In this document: one piece after another, positions 14,401 through 29,400 of the stretch | Layout of the letters: the number at the start of each line of letters is the position of its first letter | Position numbering within the stretch: position 1 is the stretch's first letter | NCBI GenBank assembly: GCA_032622095.1 | Contig: CP136066.1 | Coordinates: 111,869,319 to 111,933,318, forward strand | Direction of reading: 5' to 3' | From: Siphonodentalium dalli | Taxonomy: Eukaryota; Mollusca; Scaphopoda; Gadilida; Siphonodentaliidae | DNA: 64,000 nt | Made by a program: the position numbers and the translations under genes | The notes under the pieces: generated by a model | Told to the model about the DNA's origin: nothing | Database searches by the model: none | What the model saw: only the letters and a program-made list of their open reading frames with translations

Positions 14401-17400
14401 GACCTGCACTTTCGCAAATTCAAAACTGAGCGAACACCAGATCATGAAAAGATAATGCACCTCATAGTGTGTATGCTCAGTCATGTGACAAACTGTTCAA
14501 CAGAATTGTGAAGTATCTTTCCGTCGATATCCAATTGAATATCCATGGAATAAATTATAACTGAACTGTTATATTTGCAGTCACGAAACAAGAGGGTTAG
14601 AACAGTTAAAGTTAACTTAAATTGACAGATTGTGAAGGAATACCTGCGAGTGTATCTACTTATTATACTTTGCAGTAGTTGTGAATGTTCAATTATTACC
14701 ATTATGTTCGCTTCCACTGGTTTCGTGTATACAAAATTATTATTTGTTCTATTGAATCCGAATTGAATATCGAGGTGGAATCAAATAACAAAAGGAATAT
14801 CGAATATTCGCAGGGGCCTAATTCAGAGTTCTAGTATTTCTGAAAATTCCAACAACATCTGAACTACTCACAAATGTAAATATTTAGTCCCTTAATTCGG
14901 GGGGAATTTAAAGCCAATAAACAAACGCCAATGATTCTGCCAACAAGAGTTGCTGTAAGTTATATAACAGTGCCAGGAACCTTCGTCATTAATCTCTGTC
15001 TAAAGCTGCTATCTGGAACTTGTGTGCACAGCGGATGAGATAGAGATATGTTGCAGGGATTATTGTACTTACAAATAAAAGGGATTATTTGGATTTTACA
15101 AACGTCTATTAAATTGTTGAGGTCTGTTTGATGTTCAAAATCGGGGTACAATCGATACATATTTTCCTGGTAAATATCAGTTATAAATACAGGTTTTTAA
15201 CGATTTCTGAGTTTTTATTGTGCATTATGAATTTCTACAGCTCATATACTAGTTGATCCTGTCAGACAAACATTTATTTGTATTTTAAACAAATTTAAAA
15301 TCAAAACCCTCTTTGGGTTAGAGACTTGATTGGTGACATAGGTTTCTGGCCCTGTATAAAAATTACATTGTTTGCTGCCACTTTGGGAGTAAAGTTATGA
15401 ACATATAAACCTGAGCATTCAATCACATCACTTTAATCAATTAATAATAGATAATTTGACCAACTTATCAAACATTTGTTAAATAATAACACTGCTTACT
15501 TTCTCTTGTGCAGTTCTCGTTCCAACCCGACTCATCTCTTGGTGTTCGAAATGATCATTCCACAACTGTCAAGAAACCTGGATTCGCCAATAAGAACCAG
15601 GTTAAAAGCCTAAACACAATAAGACGATCATCACTGCCACAACCTCCTCAGAAGGTAAGAATCTACACTCTAATACCCTAATTAACCCTTTCTTTACTAA
15701 ATACTCAATGACGAGTAGTTCCTTTATGAAATGCTCAGTCAATAAGTTCAACAAATGACATAATGTAGGCCATTTGTTGAACTTATTATCTCAGCATTTC
15801 CCACCAAAGAAAATGACTACCAATTAATAGAACTTCTGCACTTGTATTATCTTTTCTTCTGTCTTCCGTCTGCTTACATTTCCTGAACACCCCTCCAGAT
15901 GAATAATAGACTATTCCAGTGTATAAGAAATGGTTAGAGTATGAAACATGGGTGCTTAAAATGTGGATAATTATCAAATTGAGTTAATAGATACTTTGTT
16001 CCTTTCAAGTTTTATAGATATGTTCGATTGAGAGTGATAAAAATTGGTTTTATTCATGGACGAAAAGCTTATTTTCAACATACTTTGTAAGGCAATATAC
16101 CTGTCAGTGGTTGGTTGGTTATGCAACATAAGATTATTATTTATATTTTTATGTTTACCCATACCATAGTATGGTAAACATAGTGTCGTTGTCCGGATTG
16201 ACCACTCGTCGTTAGTCCGTCTGTCTGTCTGTCTGTCTGTCTGTAGACACTTTACGCATGGTGCGATAACTCAAACATTTTATATCTGATTGGAACCAAA
16301 TTTTGTATATGAATTTGTCAGCACCAAATACAGATCGAGTTCGAATATGGGTTCGATCAGAGTTTTTTTCACGGAGTTATGGCCCTTTTTCGACTTAGAA
16401 TTCATGCATGCTACCATAACTCAAAAAAAATTTATCTGATCAGAATCAAATTTGGTATGCAAGTTTCTCGGACCAAAATACAGATCGAGTTCGAATATGG
16501 GTTTGATCCGATATTTTTCAATGGAGTTATGGCCTTTTGACATAGAATTTCTGCATATTTTGATAAATCAACCATTTTTCAACTGATAAGAACCAAATTT
16601 GGTATGCGAGTTTCTCAACTCAAAATACAAATCGAGATTAAATATGGGTTAGATCCAACATTTTATACCAGAGTTATGGCCCTTTTTCAACTAAGAATTG
16701 AACAGATAATAGAGATGGGCGGTTGTGAAATTTTGCCTCGGTTTCGGTTGTGGAACAAGAGTTGAGTCTCGGTTTCGGTTTTTATTAATAAAAATTACTA
16801 ATGTGAACAAAATCTAATTATGCTTCATCATATTACAAAGAAAACACACCAATTGTATCACCATAACTTGTGAGGTACATGTCCTTTTATAATATTAAAT
16901 TATGTATCATATTGTTACTATTACATGTATATTGTTAATGTCCATGTCGAGTGGCAGTGCTAGAATGCAAGTGAGTCTGTGTATTGTATATGACTGCAAT
17001 TCAGCATCATATGATCATAAGTGTGAAATAATATAATGATCATTTATATTGGCATAAAACTAATGTGTGTGACTAGATATATGTGTATAGTTATGATTTG
17101 AAAAATAAAATTTGAAATAAACAACAAAATGAAAATAAAACATGACTAGAATCTCTCAATCACATTATCTGTCTATATGCCTATTACCATATTTAGGGAA
17201 CATAATATTGTACACACTATACAGTATACATGCATCCAATACAAGTCACCTGAATGAGTGCTATTTCTCAACAGTTTACCGACAAACGGTATAATTCATT
17301 CCGGCTCCGATTCCGGCATAACATTTTTAATCAACGGCGCACAAATATATTTGACGATTTAACATCCAAACAGTGATAAAAACTAATAGGAAATGCGGGG

Positions 17401-20400
17401 TAACAATCATTGATACCTTTTCATATCGTATCCTCGTTATCAAATTCACCTTTCAGAGTATTTGTACGGCCTTAATGATTAAAATAACATGAGAAATAAA
17501 CTGACTTGTGTTGTGTTTACTACGGCGAAAATAGGTGTACACGGAAGCAACGTAATTAATTCGTCACGCGATTTCACCATGCGAACTCCTTTCTGCATAT
17601 ATTACAGGCGGCACACTTAGATTTCTTATCTTTCTTTGAAAAATATTTCCACACAGGACTCGTTTGTTCGTCGTGTTCTGCCATGATTACAGGAAGTTGT
17701 GACAACCGAAACTACGGGTTTTCCCAACTTACCACGGTTGTCATTTCCGGTTTTTCCCGACAACCGAAACCGAACTGATTCCACGGTTAACCGCCCATCT
17801 CTAACAGATAACCATAGCACAACTAATTGATTACCAGCACCAGCAGTAAAACTTTAGCTCTGTAAGAGACAAGCAGTATATGAGTTATTGATAATTAGAG
17901 TTATTTTTAGACATTAGCATGAGGAGAAATCAGCTATGTTTTTAGGGACAGGACACACACAGGCTTACAGGCAGTAGCTCTATCTAATTAATTTGCACTC
18001 TTACTCTGGTTATTGTAAACTCTCTTACCCAAGTATCCCATGTCCTGGCCACCTTTCACATTTAACCCAAGGCTGTGGTGGTTTAGCTGTACCAGTGCAT
18101 TCTCTTATATAAATGCTAGTGACCCATAAATTCAAATAATTTGTGTTATGTACATTTGTCTATAATAGTACATAAAAGTATACTCTATAATTCAACACCA
18201 AAACTCTCATTTATGATTCCAATCGTAGTAATTTACTATCGCCAAGGGATGGGTTAACATCTGCCGATCGTGATCGGCCTCTCGTTTCTCCACTGGGTTT
18301 TACATTGAAACCAAGTTGGGAAGTTTGTTGAAGAAAATGGTTATCTATAATTTCACGCTCACTGAAGCAAGCACATTTGAATCAATGAACATGATTAACT
18401 GTTAGTACTATGTATTGAACTATTGGCTTTTGTTAATGCAGTTATCAATGAGATGATACACCAGTAAAGACCAATTATAAATTTTCATCTGATTTCACAG
18501 AGTACGTTTTTTTTTTATAATTAAATTTTAGATATACATACATGTATGAACTAAAAGATCATTTTCGCCCTTCAACCAGTAACTATATCACTCCCACATT
18601 ATTCTGGATTTTTTTCCTATTACAGAAACCAAAACTTGGAACGCTGAAGGATGTTTCTTTGGCAGAAGCAGGGAAATATGGCACGCTTAATGAGTTCCAT
18701 TTCTTCGATAAGGTTTGTTCTCAGTGTTTGTTAAAGGAATATGATCCTGAAAAAAAAATTAGTATTTTCTTTCTATATACTGATAATATATATATAAAAT
18801 GTCCATTAGGCCATAATAAATAAATTCCTAGTTTATCATAAACTTTTTGTTTTAAAATGGGTTGTTGGGGGGGGGGGGGGGGGGGATTTTATTTTTTATT
18901 TTTTATTCCAGATGACCCTTTTTACCAATTTACATGTTCCTAAAATGGGAGGACTCGCGTGTTACATGTGTCGTTGATTGCATGGAAAACCAGTTAATGG
19001 GAAAAAAGATCAACAATATACACATGTGGAGTAAAAAAACCTTGGCACCCACGATATGGTACATATATATGCAACTAATAACGTCAGACTTGATTCAAGA
19101 ACATAATTTTATTTATTTGAAATATGAACTGGTAATTGGGCATGAACATATGCAATATTAAACATAATACAAATGTCAATGTATGTGACTAGGTCAATGT
19201 ACATGTATGTCACTAGAGACCTTTTGCCAATGGATACGGACACAGATAGGGGGTTACATGTGTATGTGCCAGTAACGGGGAAAACAAGTTTACTGATTAC
19301 TGACAAATATAACTGGCATAGATGGATCATGTGATTCATGTCCTACTGAGGACTCGATCAAGAAAATCAGGTCTACAGTCTTGAAGCTTTCCATGGTAGA
19401 GCAATAAATTATCGGTGTCGTTCAAGCAGATTATTTATATGCATGCAAATAGGGTATTGATCAAATTTCGGGTAATTGTTTTCAAAACCATATTACTTTT
19501 AATATATAGACACCAAGTATCAAATGGACACTATGTGTATGTGGTTGATCATACTATCCTATCTGTATCCGTATCCAGAGACGTTTAGAATCGATGTGAC
19601 CGATTCAACGGGTGCAGTCCCATCAAGTTCTCCGCTGCTAAATTTGTGGAAAACCTCTGATAATGTCATTTCATCCGCCAGTGGGCACCCATACTACTCT
19701 TTTACAGTTTTTAAGTTGTTTGTGCATTGCAAACACGCAAATACCATTTTGAATTTATATAAACAAACATTTAATTGCGTCGATAATTCGAAATAGGGTG
19801 ACATTAAAAAATGAAAAAACGTACTGCGCTTTTTCGTATCACGCTTTTCGTACCGTACTTTTGTGAACCGCTCTTTTCCGATGCGATTTTTATCGGCGTC
19901 CCTCTGTATTTAAAGAAACCCCATAATAAAAACAAATGGGGCGGCACCAAAATATAGGGGCGGCCGCTGATGATAAACTAGGAATTTTTTTATTATGGCC
20001 TTACGCATATATATATATATTATAATGTAATATTCAGCTTTTCAATCTTCAATCTTATTTTTATAACGATTTAAACAATTCTGAAGTCAGCCAAAGATTT
20101 TGTGTTGTAGACTATGAAAACATTGGTAGCAAAGCTCACCTTAGTAACTGGTATTCTTCACCGGGCCCATACTCTTTTGCTATCCTCCATTATTTTGTCT
20201 CCGTTCAGTTATTTCCTTCTTCCCTGCACAAACATTCAAACCGACTCACATACATGTATCTTCTTCCACTCCCGTGCTCACTTCCTGTATGTACATATTG
20301 CTGTCAAAGAGCAATAACTCTATTTCTCTTAATCACAGACAGTCTCTCCATATAAATCAACATGGTTTTGCTGCAGCTCCTCTTTTCGTCAAACAGTCTG

Positions 20401-23400
20401 ACAATTGTGATGCATTTTCAACCCAGTGAATGTTAGATATTTCTTCCTTGTTCAGCATCTGCTTAAGACTGGATATGTCAATACAGAGCCTCGTCTCCGA
20501 AGGTTGCTTTGTTGAATTGATGTTTTCCACCAAAGATTTATTGTCTGTGAAAACATCCAGTGGAATAACATTTTGTCCTTTTTCACGATGAAGAAGTTCA
20601 CTGATATTACATCTTAAATAGAAAGCCATATCAACTGCATCAAGCATTGCTAATGTTTCAGCTGCCAATGTACTTTTTACCACTCTTCTGATTTTTACAG
20701 ATTTCCAACATATTGGGAATGATGCTCCTTTTTTATCAGTAAGGAATATGATGAAACCAGCTGTACTTGAGAAACCATCCGGGAGGTTTGCAAGTGAAGC
20801 ATCACAATAAACCTTTAATCTCAAGCTGTTGTTTTCAGAAAGTTTTGGAAACATAATACTGTAAGGATCCAATTTTAGTCTTTTGATGAGTTTATTAGCC
20901 TTAAGAATATGTTCCACTTTCAGATCCTTGACTGATGTACTCAATTCTAGGGCATCATAAGCTGATTCAGGTCGTGTTTGCCCTGTCACCCAGTTTATCT
21001 GTCCTATAGAGCAGCGATTTTGGGTTATCTCGTCCTTATTTAGAGAGTCATTCTTTCTTGATGCTCGTTGAGCGGACATCGGAATCTCATACAGTGAATC
21101 AATATAGTGGTCTTGGTTGATTTCTACAATTTTTCTTTTGACGAATCTCTAATCCAATGTATTTGAATTGCTGATTAGCTTGTTTGCCAATTTTGAATGT
21201 TGACAGAATTTTATCAATTACACCTTGTTTAAACTGATCAGTTCCGCACCATAGAAAGTCATCAACATGTATTAGAAATAAACCACACAGATTGTCTCCA
21301 TGATGGAGATAGAAAAGTGCAGAATCGAACACAGACTGCTCACATCTAAGAGACTTCATTACCTCACATACTCTGAAATACCATTCCCTTGAGGCATCAT
21401 TTAGTCCGTAGACACATTTATTGAGTTTCCATAGTTTATTATCACATGACAAATCTCTGGGTGGTTTTAAGAAAACCTCTCTACCAATCTGATTTCCTTG
21501 TAGGAAAGCTGCTTTGATGTCTATGATATTACATTACCAAGACATAGTTGATGCAAGTCCAAGGAATATTTTCAGCATTTCCTTACCGGCTGTTTGAGAA
21601 TCAGTTCTATGTGGATCCTTCTCTTCAAAACCTCTTGCAACAAGCCTTGCTTTAATCTCGGTATTTTCACCTGAAACCTTTTCTGTTATCACCCATCTGG
21701 TAGATGTAAATGATTGACCATTGTCCTCCACTTCCTCGTACACATTAGATTTCTTCCAATTAGCCATCTCTTTCATTTTGGCAACAGTTATATCATCATG
21801 AACAGTGGAACATTTTGTTACATTCACTTCCAATTCAGTGATTTCAGAATCTGTTGAAACTGGTGTTTTCTCAGCTTTGTGAGTTTCTAAATCCTCCCAT
21901 TTCACGATAGCATTCAAGAAATCAACTGCTTGTATAACCTCACCACTTTCTTTTCTAATTTTCACATTTAGCCAGTTCTTATACTTTCCAGTTACTTTTC
22001 CTGCTCGACTTGTCACTTCAGCATTCTTCCATTCACTGTCATCGGAAGAGATGAATCTTATTGATTGTCCAATTTTTGGAAATATCATATCTTCATTCTG
22101 AGCCAGAGATGACCTGTTATCAGTTCCAGTTTCAGGTTCAGAACAACTTGCAGCAGCAGAATCACTGTCATGATTAATAGGTGCAGCCACATTATCGTTA
22201 CTGGTAACTGTATTTTCATTAAACAACTCACTTGTCACAGGGTCTGCTAACAGTTTCATCCAAAGTTTTGATGTTGGATCTATTGAACTCTTTTCCAACT
22301 TTTACGATCCTGCATGACGGAACTCTTATGTAGGTGCTTCCATGTCGGTGGAATATTATCTTTCCATCCTGTCCTAGAACTTTAGCAGGACCACTCCACT
22401 GATGACTTTTTCTCTCTTTTGAAGTAAACTTTATCTCCAATATCATAAACTTCTCCGCTAGGACGCACTTGATGTCTGAGAGCCCTTCTTATCTTCTGAA
22501 GTTTCAGCTTCGATGAATGCTTTCCTTGAAGAATGTAAAGCGCTAAGATGTTTTGCAAAGATCTCGGTCTGTGTAGTTCCTTCCAAGGCAGGAGGCTTAT
22601 CTACAAGCTTATCTATCTATCCTGACGAATAGACACAATGGGCTTGTTGTATTGATGTGTAATTAACACAAGCATTGGATATCTGGGTGTGACAATTGGA
22701 TATTACGGATATCCAATTGGATATTACGGATATCCAACTGATGGATATTACAAATATCCAATTGTTGAGACAATAAGTCAGACACTTGGTTCGATTCAAG
22801 TCGACGCGACCAATATGGTGGGGCTGAGGTGGGAGGGGGTCTTAACACACAAACACACAGCAGTATCAATTTAGAAAATACATTATAACGCCAATGTAAG
22901 TTATCCATTGAGGTTCGGTGACCGACCGTTATTTACTGCAAAGATATTTATGTCATCGCATGTGCTGCGTGATTAAAATAATATATGCCTATAGAGGCAT
23001 TGGATTCCCACAACACTCATTGATTGAGCAACTATGCACTCCCGAGCATTCAATCAAAAGATTGGTCCACTTATAACAGGGTTCGTACGGGTGCTTGAAT
23101 ATCTTGAAAGTGCTTGAATTTGGTTTTGGGTTTTTCAAGCCCTTGAAAGTCATTGAATTTTCTCTTAGACACCCTAAGGTGCTTGAAAGTGTTTGAATTT
23201 AGTCATCAAAGGTTGTCTTATTGACACACGCTTGCAGTCTTCTACGCAGTTAGTATCAAGAAGCGTCAAAATTGTCAATCGGCATCATAGTCGGTTCGTT
23301 TCGCTATTCGTGCCGGTATTCCGCGATTTGCATTGACTCATTCTAAAAATATAACGATGGAAACAAAACTTTCTTCCGTTTAAAAATAATTTTGTTTTGT

Positions 23401-26400
23401 TTTGGTATAAAAAGTGGTTGACTCGTTCGTAAACCAACTAATTAAATATGCCTAGTTATCTATTACCGATAAAAGTACTCAACTACTAGTACTGCAAATA
23501 GAATAAATGAAACAAACAACTATATTGGTATCTATAGACTGATGCTGTAAACAACATCATAGGTGGGGGTATTATTCAATTCCAGGTATATGCAATTAAG
23601 CAAAATTGACTACTTGTTTTAAGTACTGACTTATAGTCTTCAGGGTCCCAGTCTTCTCAGTCTTGACAGTCAGGTGAGAGTGTCAAAAGTTATTGACTGT
23701 CTTGTTAGTATAGGGCTGTAACGATACACCCCTGCTACGATATGATACGTATCGCAAAATTTGCTCATGATATGATCAGCATATCGCAATTCACTTTAGG
23801 CTAAATATTATTGAAATTTTAACCCGCAGTGACGAATAATGGCCTAGTTTTATGATAATACCATTTCTTATTTCTAATAGCATTCTATTCCATGACTAAG
23901 GTTATATAATCACACTGAAACATTTGAAATTATCCTTGAGCTTTAGTTGGCTGTTGGATGCATAGTGCTGAATGCTAGATTTATCACTCACAGCCACCAG
24001 AGAACTGAACATGTAATCATGTAAACGATGAAAGAATCACGATTACACATGTAAATTGCAATGAGATTTATATTTATTTCATTATTCCAGGTGCGGAAAG
24101 CATTGCGGCATCAGGAAGTCTATGAGAACTTTCTCAGGTGCTTAGTGCTATTCAACCAAGAAGTAATATCCAGATCTGAACTTGTTCAACTTGTACAAAA
24201 CTTCTTGGGGTAAGTATTTTAGAACATTAGTGGCAACTTGATATTTTCAACAGACAAGAAAGAGAGACAAACAATTTTGTAAAATGTTAATAAAAATGTA
24301 TTCACCAAACCTATCATAATCGCCATAACGTGATAAAAGTGAGAATTAACATATCAAATTTAATACCTGGAGATTATGAGTCGCTTTAATTTGCCCTATA
24401 TAAGCATTAGCTTTGTTAAGTAATAAATTTGATAACCTTTGCAACAGTTATTTTTGGTCTGAGCTAGCCTAGCCGATTCCTAATATTTGTGCTCAATGGG
24501 ATTTTTCTGTTTTCCAGGAAGTTCCCTGAATTGTTCAAATGGTTCAAAGACTTTTTAGGGTACAAGGAAGCTGGTGGCACCACAGAGCCTATATCTCATG
24601 GCGCTACAGGAAAGGAACGTGTCGGTGGTGATATCGCCATGGAGATTGGTGAGTTATATTGAAATAAAAGTGCAACTAGTGTTCCCATTGCTATTCGGAT
24701 TGATTTAATGAAATATTTATGAGTAAATACTTAAATTTTGTATCTATTTATTGACTTCTTCGATAACTTTTAACTTCGTCATAACTGAATAATGGCTTAT
24801 GAGTAGTTACTTGATTCTTGTTGACTAGTTTGTATGAATGTTTGGTTAATGGGTTCAAGAAAGAGCCTGTTTGTTGAACTTATGAACTGGACATCTTTAG
24901 AGAGTTTTTCTGCCTGTTGTCTGCTTATAATTTCGGAACATCCCTGCAAATTTATGAAGAATAAATCATTCAAAATATACTACAGTAATGCCTAAAGTAA
25001 TTGACCACTTAACCACAGCAGAATTATGGGTAATTTTTCAGGATTTAGTCGGAAATATGGCTTGTTGCCATTCATTGGAAAGCTCTTGCCGAGAGCTTTC
25101 CAATGAATGGCAACAAGCCATATTTCCGACTAAATCCTGAAAAAATTACCCATAATTCTGCTGAGGTTAAGTGGTGAATTACTTTGGGCATTACTGTATT
25201 AGAACTGAATGGGAGGCTTTATTCCATGACCAAACCTTGCTGATTGATTGCAGATTATGCCACTTGTAAGCGGTATGGAGCTAGTTACCGGGCTCTTCCT
25301 AAGTCATATCCCCAGCCAAGGTGTTCAGGAAGGACAGCACTCTGTAAAGAGGTTAGTTACAAGTCTTTTGCTTTTCACCAGTATTATTTGCTAATTTTTT
25401 CTTTAAATCAGTATTTCAAGTAAATTTATTGTTATCATCCAATTTAAAGAAGCCTATAATTTATAAAGTCTAAATTGTGTCAAGCATATTATTCACTAAT
25501 TGAATGAGGAAGCTACGAATCAGGTATATATCAAAGTTATATAAGCGACGCAATTTTCACTACTTCCATGTACAAAGTATCTCAAATTTTGTTTTGGTTG
25601 CAATGATACCTACTATCAAATGTAAACTTATTCATTTTAAATGCTCTGTCTACTGTATCAGAAAATGGAGAAAAAAAATTCTTTTGGTTGTTCCATGCTG
25701 GAGATACTTCCTGTTTTGGCATAAACTATGTTCTTGGATGGTTTGGGTGGATCTTAATGTAAACTAGCCAAGACGGAGTAAACTAAGGAACTCATTTTCC
25801 ATCTTGACTACTTGCTATAAATTGCATGATGAAATATTCGCTCAGAAGGTAAAATTATCAAATAAGAACAATGAATGATGTCATGGGAATTTTTCTAACC
25901 ATAGTTTCCTCTTCATACAGGTCCTGAATGACACGTGGGTTTCATTTCCATCATGGTCTGAAGATTCCACATTTGTCACATCTCGGAAAACCCAATTTGA
26001 GGAACATATATACAGATGTGAAGATGAGAGATTTGAGGTTAAAGATAAATTCTAAGATATGATTTCCAGCCTTCATAAAACATATATAAAAAGCCTCCTA
26101 GACTTATAAAAAACATTTGACATGGAAATTAATGACTTGAATATTTATCTAACAGATATATGCTAAACAAGATACAGCCAGATACGATCAAGTCACTTTA
26201 CTGTTACATACATGTATATATTCATGAAATTATGTACCACACCCTGCGGTTTGTGTATATTTGTTGAATTACTTTTGTTACTCAGCTTTTATCAATCTTC
26301 ATTTATGGAGTAAATAAAGATACATGTACTAAAATAAACTTGGTGTGTGATTTCAAATTGTAAATATTTTCTTTTGCATCATAGGCTGCTCAAGTTTGAA

Positions 26401-29400
26401 TATTTGTGGTGCTGGTCTTCAGATTGGTGGAATTTTGTCATATCAGAATGAACCATGGACCCATCCGGCTGTAGAAGAAAATGTTGAAATTTAGACCAAA
26501 AAAAACAAAAATTCCTTACATTTCAACAGAATTCCTCACAATAAAGTACATGGTTATGTTTATTTTGGGCGGTTATCAATATTTTGGGCACAGCGTTTAC
26601 CAACATGAATTTGGAGGAATCTAAAGATCTTTTGTGTGTCATTACAATAACCAGAGTAAACTTTTGCCAAATTTCAGCTGGATGTTGTGATAGAAACCAA
26701 TCTGGCTACAATCCGCTCCTTAGAAGTTGTACAGAAGAAAATGCAAAGAATGGCTCCCGAGGAGGCAGCAAAATTCCATCTTGACAACAGTCTCGGTGGA
26801 TACTCAGAAGTGCTAAACAAAAAAACTATCCAAAGGTGAGTTTTGTACACTGAAATAAGTTTTGCCTTTCAAATTGTCTCAAACTATTTATATCAGGGCT
26901 AGTGATGTGCGGTTTTGATATTTCATTTCGGTTTTGGTTTCGGTTTGGTTTTTGTGAAAAAACCAGGTTTCAGTGTTTCGGTTTTAGTCAATACATCAAT
27001 AAATTTATGCATAGCACCAATGGAATGGAATGAAAAATGACGTGTCATAATATTTCCAGCCATATTCCAGTCATTTCCCTAGTCTATGTGGCAATGCACA
27101 ATAAATCATGTCTGAGATTCTGATTCCAGCCCGTACTTTTAATTAATACACGGTCCATTCTCCAATATGGAAGATCTGTTAAAACATAAACTGTATACAA
27201 TTACAATTACGCGCGAGTGCCGAGTATAGCACATGTTGAAAGTGGATAACTGACACCCCTGACGTTGGCAGAATAAGGTCTGAATGGAATTTTCATAATA
27301 AAATCCAAACAATTAATTTTCTAAACAAATAACTGTAAACTACTTACTAGTGGTGTCAAGACACGCCTGTGTCGCGGTACGGTACGTATCTAGATATATT
27401 TTGAGTCAGTGGTACCTATATGTGGTCATGTTTTATTTAACCCAAATTCCGATTGATGGTACTAAAATATAAATTATTATGGGTGTCTTATATGGGTGGA
27501 ATCCCAGCCCAATGTGGCAGTATTTATCAGAAGAATAAGATTGAGTTAAGTAAGGTGAGTATGGGCTATGCAGCTGTCGACGATGTAAACAAATATGGAC
27601 TGAGGCCAAACAAGGAAATGTTTTAATATAGGCAAGTATAATATTGGTATTTTAACCATATTTATGAATAAAATCCATAGATTGGTCCATATACTTGTGT
27701 TTTTCATACCCAAAATGACCATTAGTAGGTCCATTAGACCATTACCCAATATTGTTGAGTCATGAGTAGTGATGAGCCGATAATCGGGAACGACAATCGG
27801 AATCGGCCGATTGTGGCCCATCGGATGACAATCGGTACTCGGGTTTGAACATCGGGATTTCCGATTGTCTAAATAATAAATGAGTGCTTGTTTTTCTTTA
27901 ATAAACTGTTTTAAATATGACGATGTTTTGTTGAATAAATGACCAGTAAACATGGGGAAAGTGATACCAAACACAAACTTGATATACATACATGCCCTCT
28001 GCAATACCCCGGCCGTACCTGGGTCCATGTGTGAACAATATATTAGTGGGGGTCGCCGGGAAGCACGTGACACTTTGAGTTAGAGTGAGGCAGCGAGCAT
28101 GACGCCGTGATTGCGTATAATAATTCATTAATTATTGGCATACCGGAACAGTCGTTTCAGTCGATTTATTTCTTTAGCATTGTGGTGTACACAACGTACA
28201 TGTCATGGGACTCATGTACGCCCATAGGTAACTTTATTGTAGACATTTTGATTTATGTATGTCAAACTATCAAAATTCAAAATGTATGCATACCCAGTAC
28301 AACAAAGCTATCTATATAGTACATACAGCGTAACAGGTATAAACACTACTATAGAAACCGAAAGTGCATGTCACGTGACTTTAAATAGTTGAAGACAATG
28401 TCATTCCATCCAGTCAGCCTCGTGTGACGTCACGTACATGTATATGTCACCACAAATTATTATTATGATGACCACGCCGAAATCGAATCGTGTCTGTGAA
28501 ATTGACATGAACTTGGTGTAACTTGCAACTAGATCAGTCGGCTCATTTCCTTTGGCGTGATGTCTTTGAATTGTGATCAAAGAAAAATGCCGTTTGATGA
28601 ATTGTTATCAAAAACGGACCATGGACATGTCGTCATGCACGTGGCAACATCAAACTTTCCAAAAATTTGTTGTGGAATAGCCTAGAATACATGGGTATGT
28701 TGCCTGTATTCGATCACTAGTCTGCCCATACCCACCTATCTACTTACCCAAACATATACTTATGTATACAGTGTACTGGCATATTACTACGTTTGTTGAT
28801 AGCTTCTAATTCTAAGTAATATATAACACATATAACATATTCTGCTATACATTATTGAAATAATCGGAATCGGCACCTGAATCGGCCGATTGTGATCTCA
28901 AATAATCGGCAATCGGCGCACGGCTCTATTTGACAATCGGCTCATCACTAGTCATGAGATCTTGTTGAGTCCTGACAAACAGTCAAAGATCGTGTAACAC
29001 GTGCAGAAATAACTTGATTAGCATTCACACCTTATCACGCCGATGTCAGCCTGACAATGAGTTATCGGGGTGTGAATTACCACGTGTCAATAACTCAATG
29101 TTCATCAGCGGTGTGCGGCAGCTGTCTATTTGATGTGTGCGACCCAATGTAGGAAGGACAACTCTAAATTCACAGAACGCATTGAACATCTGGATATCGT
29201 ACGTACCACTTACGAAGTTACAATACTGCATTGGGGGAAAAGCAACACAAATTAATTTACTGACACCACGACATACCAAAACTGTTTTAGAGTAGGGGTC
29301 ATAAAAACTGTGTAAGGTATTTCATGTTGAAGATTTAAATTCACTGTCTTCAAATATTCGCTCTACAGCTTCCCTCTGTAAAATCTGATATGATTGATTC

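Noticed and set aside
22780-22815. tRNA-like T-loop 'ggttcgattc'
   Set aside because: No matching D-arm, anticodon arm or acceptor stem could be paired upstream.
22689-22874. Gly-Tyr-Pro repeat peptide
   Set aside because: Produced by three ~21-bp tandem units; no start context and no similarity.
25504-25767. Possible extra Sin3 exon (87 codons) between exons 11 and 12
   Set aside because: Exons 11 and 12 join in phase and match vertebrate SIN3A without a gap; the peptide has no similarity.
27546-28073. 175-codon open frame on the minus strand
   Set aside because: It runs across the border of a hAT-like element at 27767, has no recognisable domain, and its composition looks random.
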